Shown one piece after another: positions 50,756 through 53,973 of a stretch of 53,973 bases of DNA (the stretch's first letter is position 1; the number at the start of each line of letters is the position of its first letter). Made by a program: the position numbers and the translations under genes. A model generated the notes under the pieces. It had not been told where the DNA came from and ran no database searches. It saw nothing but the letters and a program-made list of their open reading frames with translations. This DNA is from Pseudofrankia saprophytica (lineage in GTDB: Bacteria > Actinomycetota > Actinomycetes > Frankiales > Frankiaceae), in assembly GCF_000235425.2 (NCBI RefSeq), contig NZ_KI912267.1, forward strand, positions 171,556 through 225,528. Reading direction: 5' to 3'.

Positions 50756-51042
50756 GTCGTTTAAACGGGTAGCAAACCAAGCTGGCACTGAGGCCACCCC
50801 ACGAGCGAAGCGACGTGGCTCCATCGGGACTTGCTGTGGTTTCGCAACGTTCAAGCGGGTCGCAACCGAGCTGGCGCGGAGGCGCGCCTCCGCGGAGGCC
50901 CGGCCACCGAGCGAAGCGAAGGTGGTTGGGCCGCAGCGGAGGTCGCCGGAGCGCACGTGAGCGGAGGAGGACACGGCGCGGAGGTCCCGTGGGAGCGAAG
51001 CGAGTACGGGGCCGGAGCGCCGTGCCCGCACGGAGCGAACCA
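50756..51042 (+). repeat. Modular GCGAAGC-hairpin repeat, copy C
   Basis: Plus-strand copy with two units. Each starts with a related leader (GTTTAAACGGGTAGCAAACC, 50759; GTTCAAGCGGGTCGCAACC, 50849) and a CAAGCTGG/CGAGCTGG part. They carry CCCCAC-GAGCGAAGCGAC-GTGG (50797-50818) and CCACC-GAGCGAAGCGAA-GGTGG (50904-50925). The tail ends CGCACGGAGCGAACCA, 1 base from the mnmA stop codon, as copy A ends next to leuC. Confidence 0.85.
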
Positions 51043-51043
51043 G

Positions 51044-52105
51044 TTATGCAGTGCGCAGGATGTGGCCGCCGCCTAGGACTCGGTCGCCGTCGTAGAGGAC
51101 TACGGCCTGGCCGGCGGCGGTGCCGCGGACCGGCTCGCGCAGGTGGACGGCCAGCTCGCCGTCGCGGGCGGTGACGGTGGCTGGCACGGCGTCACCGTGC
51201 GCGCGCACCTGGGCGGCGCAGTCGACCTCGACGCCGTCCTCATGCGGCCAGACGGCGGCGTCGGCGGCGAGCCGCCAGACGTCGAGAGCCTCGGCCGGGC
51301 CGACGGTCACCGCCCGGGTCACCGGGGAGATGCCGAGCACGTAGCGGGGGCGGCCGTCGGGCGCCGGGCGGCCGAGGCGCAGGCCGCGGCGCTGGCCGAC
51401 GGTGAACGCGAACGCGCCGTCATGCTCACCGAGCGTCTCGCCGGTCGCGGCGTCCACGATCGGGCCGGGCTGGGAGCCGAGCCGGTCCCGCAGCCAGGCG
51501 CCGGTGTCGCCGGACGGGACGAAGCAGATGTCATGGCTGTCCGGCTTGTCCGCGACGCCGAGCCCGCGGGCGGCGGCCTCGGCCCGCACCAGCTCCTTGG
51601 TGGTGTCCCCCAGCGGGAACATCGCCCGGCGCAGCTGCTCGGGGCGCAGCGTGCCGAGCACGTAGGACTGGTCCTTGGCCGGGTCGACCGAGCGGCGCAG
51701 CACGCCGTCGGCGGACAGCTGGGCGTGGTGACCGGTCACGACGGCGTCGAAGCCGAGCGCGAGCGCGCGGCGCAGGACGGCGGAGAACTTGATCCGCTCG
51801 TTGCACCGCACGCACGGGTTCGGGGTGGCACCCGCGGCGTAGGCCGCGACGAAGTCCTCGATGACGTCGGTCTCGAACCGGTCGGCGAGGTCCCACACGT
51901 AGAACGGGATGCCGAGCACGTCGGCGGCGCGGCGCGCGTCGTGGGCGTCCTCGACCGTGCAGCAGCCGCGGGCGCCGGTGCGCTGCGCGTCCGGGGAGCG
52001 CGACAGCGCCAGGTGGACCCCGGTGACGTCATGGCCGGCGTCGACGGCGCGGGCGGCGGCGACCGCCGAGTCGACCCCGCCCGACATCGCGGCGAGCACC
52101 CGCAT
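51044..52105 (-). CDS. mnmA: tRNA-specific 2-thiouridylase
   Basis: Puts sulfur on U34 of Glu, Gln and Lys tRNAs. 353 residues: PP-loop SGGVDS (8-13), the catalytic Cys in [12 protein letters not shown], a second one in [21 protein letters not shown] and a C-terminal beta domain. The ATG at 52105 is preceded by GGGGAGGTGG (SD). The MnmA/cysteine-desulfurase pair is a standard actinomycete arrangement: the desulfurase 143 bases upstream supplies the sulfur. It stops directly at repeat copy C. Confidence 0.95.
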   Translation of the reverse strand: MRVLAAMSGGVDSAVAAARAVDAGHDVTGVHLALSRSPDAQRTGARGCCTVEDAHDARRAADVLGIPFYVWDLADRFETDVIEDFVAAYAAGATPNPCVRCNERIKFSAVLRRALALGFDAVVTGHHAQLSADGVLRRSVDPAKDQSYVLGTLRPEQLRRAMFPLGDTTKELVRAEAAARGLGVADKPDSHDICFVPSGDTGAWLRDRLGSQPGPIVDAATGETLGEHDGAFAFTVGQRRGLRLGRPAPDGRPRYVLGISPVTRAVTVGPAEALDVWRLAADAAVWPHEDGVEVDCAAQVRAHGDAVPATVTARDGELAVHLREPVRGTAAGQAVVLYDGDRVLGGGHILRTA

Positions 52106-52248
52106 CACGCCACCTCCCCGGTGTCTCCCTGAATCGGCCGTGCCGATCCGCGTCCGGCCGCGTCCGTCGATCGCGTCGCCTTCCAGCATGCCTGAGCAGG
52201 CAACCGGTTTGCGAACCCGCGAACGTCGCCCTCACCGCCGCCGGACCG

Positions 52249-53445
52249 TCAGGAACCGCCCAGGCCCGCCAGCTCGCCGGCTCGGCTGGCGCGTTCGTAG
52301 ACCGGGGCCATCGCGTCGGCGACCGCGGCGACGTCGGCCTCTGTCGACGTGTGCCCCAACGAGAAACGCAGCGACCCGCGCGCGTTGTCATCACCCGCGC
52401 CCATCGCCAGCAGCACGTGCGAAGGGCGGGCCACCCCGGAGGTGCAGGCGGAGCCGGTCGAGCACTCGATGCCGCGGGCGTCGAGCAGCATGAGCAGCGA
52501 GTCGCCCTCGCAGCCGGGGAAGCTCAGATGGGCGTTGCCGGGCAGGCGGCCCGGGCCCGGCGGCGCGCCGTTGAGCACCGCCGTGGGGACCTTGGCCAGC
52601 ACCTGGCGGATGAGCTCGTCGCGCAGCGCGGCGAGGCGCGGCGCCTCGGCCGGCAGGTCACGGACGGCCGCGACGGCCGCCGCGGCGAAGGCAGCGGCGC
52701 CGGCGGTGTCGAGGGTGCCGGAGCGCACGTCGCGCTCCTGCCCGCCCCCATGGGTGAGCGCGGTGACGGTGAGGCCCCGGCGCAGCACCAGGGCGCCGAC
52801 CCCGACCGGACCCCCGATCTTGTGGGCGGTCACCGTCATCGCGTCGACGCCGGAATCTGCGAACGAGACCGGTACCTGTCCGAAGGCCTGCACGGCGTCG
52901 GTGTGGAAGGGAATGCCGCGGGCCTGGCAGGCCGCGGCGAGCTCCGCGATCGGCTGCACCGTCCCGACCTCGTTGTTCGCCCACATCACCGACACGAGGG
53001 CGACGTCGTCCGGGCCGTCGGGCCCGGCGGTGAGCGCCGCCAGGAGCGTCTCGGGCCTGACCAGCCCGGTCTCGTCCACCGGCAGCGGCTCGACGACCGC
53101 GCCCTGCGCCTGCCCGAGCCAGTGCGCCGGGTCGAGCACGGCGTGGTGCTCGACCGCGCTGACCAGCACCCGGCGCCGGCGCGGGTCGGCTGCCCGGCGG
53201 GCCCAGTACAGGCCCTTCAGGGCGAGGTTGTCGCTCTCCGTCCCGCCACCGGTGAAGATCAGCTCGGACGGCCGGCAGCCGAGCTGGGCGGCCAGCGACT
53301 CACGCGACTCCTCGACGACCCGGCGCGCCCGCCGCCCGCCCGCGTGCAGGGACGACGGGTTGCCCGCGACGGCGTGCGCCGCGGTGAACGCGGCGAGCGC
53401 CTCCGGTCGCATCGGCGTCGTCGCCGCGTGGTCGAGGTAGTTCAC
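52249..53445 (-). CDS. iscS: Cysteine desulfurase (IscS/NifS type)
   Basis: PLP enzyme that takes sulfur from cysteine for thio-tRNA and Fe-S assembly. 398 residues: MNYLDHAATTPMRPEALAAF, AVEHHAVLDP (cofactor His), PLP Lys209 in TAHKIGGPVG, and active-site Cys334 in STGSACTSG. Long, flexible group I type catalytic loop. ATG start with SD-like AACAGG? upstream is weak. It lies just upstream of mnmA, which it probably supplies. Confidence 0.95.
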   Translation of the reverse strand: MNYLDHAATTPMRPEALAAFTAAHAVAGNPSSLHAGGRRARRVVEESRESLAAQLGCRPSELIFTGGGTESDNLALKGLYWARRAADPRRRRVLVSAVEHHAVLDPAHWLGQAQGAVVEPLPVDETGLVRPETLLAALTAGPDGPDDVALVSVMWANNEVGTVQPIAELAAACQARGIPFHTDAVQAFGQVPVSFADSGVDAMTVTAHKIGGPVGVGALVLRRGLTVTALTHGGGQERDVRSGTLDTAGAAAFAAAAVAAVRDLPAEAPRLAALRDELIRQVLAKVPTAVLNGAPPGPGRLPGNAHLSFPGCEGDSLLMLLDARGIECSTGSACTSGVARPSHVLLAMGAGDDNARGSLRFSLGHTSTEADVAAVADAMAPVYERASRAGELAGLGGS

Positions 53446-53456
53446 AACTCAACAGG

Positions 53457-53973
53457 TTAGCCGCGGTCGCCCGGCCGCCCACGCCGTCGGCCACCCGCCC
53501 GGGGACGGCTGGCCGGCAGCAGCGGACACGCGGTCCGAGCCCGCGCGCAGCCCCACCAGACGCCCAGGCTGTAGGCGGCGTCGTCGGCGAACCGGAGCAG
53601 CACATACGGCAGGAATCCGACATCGGGCCGGGTGACCCACCAGTCCCTCGCGGCCGGGACGGCGACGGACAGGGCGAGCACGCGGCGACCCGGCCGGCCC
53701 GTGGCCAGCACCGGCCACCAGCCGCGCCGGACGTTGTCGGCCGCGGCCTCCAGCGCGTACCGGCGCCCGGCGATCACCATCACCCAGGCGAGCCGGGTGG
53801 GCCGCGGCGCCGCGGCCAGGCGCCGCGCGAGCCGAACCGCCGTGACCACGCTCCGGATCGCCGTGACCGCCGCGACCACGCAGGCCACCTCGCGGCGACG
53901 GACGACGCGCCATCGCGGTCGCGGCGCGCCGGTGAACGGGAGGGCTGACACCGCCGTGGCCATCGCGTTTGCC
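53457..53973 (-). CDS. C-terminal part of a probable mycofactocin-type glycosyltransferase (partial)
   Basis: The frame reaches the window edge, so this is the end of a longer protein (the ATG at 53963 may be internal). Visible features: a hydrophobic part (VVAAVTAIRSVVTAVRLA), YALEAAADNVRRGWWPVLA, AARDWW and LLRFADDAAYSLGVWWGCAR followed by RTACPLLP. The WWP, DW and DDxAYxxGxWWG pattern is what I recall from the C-terminus of MftF-type glycosyltransferases of mycofactocin clusters; that is my recognition, not a search. No other mycofactocin gene is in the window. It ends 12 bases from the cysteine desulfurase start. Confidence 0.5.
   Translation of the reverse strand, partial: ANAMATAVSALPFTGAPRPRWRVVRRREVACVVAAVTAIRSVVTAVRLARRLAAAPRPTRLAWVMVIAGRRYALEAAADNVRRGWWPVLATGRPGRRVLALSVAVPAARDWWVTRPDVGFLPYVLLRFADDAAYSLGVWWGCARARTACPLLPASRPRAGGRRRGRPGDRG

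Larger units (their letters stand above)
50389..51043. other. Repeat-filled spacer between mnmA and the MetE-like gene
   Basis: 655 bases made up almost entirely of two inverted copies (B and C) of the modular repeat, with a unique centre at about 50694-50755. No gene is supported; apparent long frames here are compositional. Confidence 0.8.

Noticed and set aside
50389-51043. Insertion sequence or transposase gene in the repeat region
   Set aside because: No frame with transposase motifs and no target-site duplication visible; the region is repeat modules only.

Overview
The window is about 54 kb of very GC-rich chromosomal DNA from an actinomycete. The gene content and order (cofC, ppk, hup, leuDC with a divergent IclR regulator, tRNA-Glu/tRNA-Gln, a fumarylacetoacetate-hydrolase protein, cimA, ilvE, leuB, leuA, ilvBNC, serA, gatBAC, ligA, mnmA, a cysteine desulfurase) are the conserved block known from Streptomyces and related genera. 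The GC level, spacing and extra genes would suit a Frankia-type organism, but that is an inference. There is no phage, IS element, CRISPR array or rRNA operon.

Layout. 1-5.5 kb: end of an F420 gene, an EAL-domain membrane protein, a transglutaminase-like protein and polyphosphate kinase. 5.5-9.9 kb: HU, leuD, leuC and the divergent IclR/NdgR-type regulator. 10-15 kb: a PASTA serine/threonine kinase, a sensor histidine kinase and a small orphan gene. 15.1-18.2 kb: two minus-strand tRNAs, an FAH-family enzyme, a four-cysteine HiPIP-like mini-protein and a duplicated ABM-like protein. 18.2-32.4 kb: the amino-acid core (cimA, Crp, a CBS protein, ilvE, leuB, leuA, then divergent ilvB-ilvN-ilvC and serA). 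32.7-36.7 kb: two envelope proteins and a phosphoesterase. 36.8-42 kb: gatB, a small membrane protein, gatA and gatC (minus strand), then an ACT-domain gene. 42-46.6 kb: accessory genes (PucR-type regulator, EthA-like monooxygenase plus SDR, VapBC-like pair). 46.8-54 kb: ligA, a MetE-like protein, mnmA, cysteine desulfurase and the end of a probable MftF-like glycosyltransferase.

How it works together. Almost every committed step of branched-chain amino-acid synthesis is here. CimA or another route supplies 2-oxobutyrate, IlvBN and IlvC build the carbon skeletons, LeuA/LeuCD/LeuB extend them and IlvE transaminates. No ilvD is present. Control appears layered: the IclR regulator faces leuCD, and ilvB is preceded by a leader peptide and an intrinsic terminator. 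leuA may have a Leu-rich leader peptide. GatCAB, tRNA-Gln, tRNA-Glu, MnmA and the cysteine desulfurase form a tRNA-maturation theme, though gltX is missing from its usual place.

The most unusual material is non-coding. A modular intergenic repeat (7.0-7.3 kb and an inverted pair at 50.4-51.0 kb) keeps a constant GAGCGAAGCGA loop while its stems change in a compensatory way. A second, multi-hairpin element lies just downstream of each of the two tRNAs and again between leuB and ilvE. Its flanks are constant (CGGGAA and GARCA) and its stems covary. Both look like structured elements shaped by selection or mobility rather than ordinary spacers.
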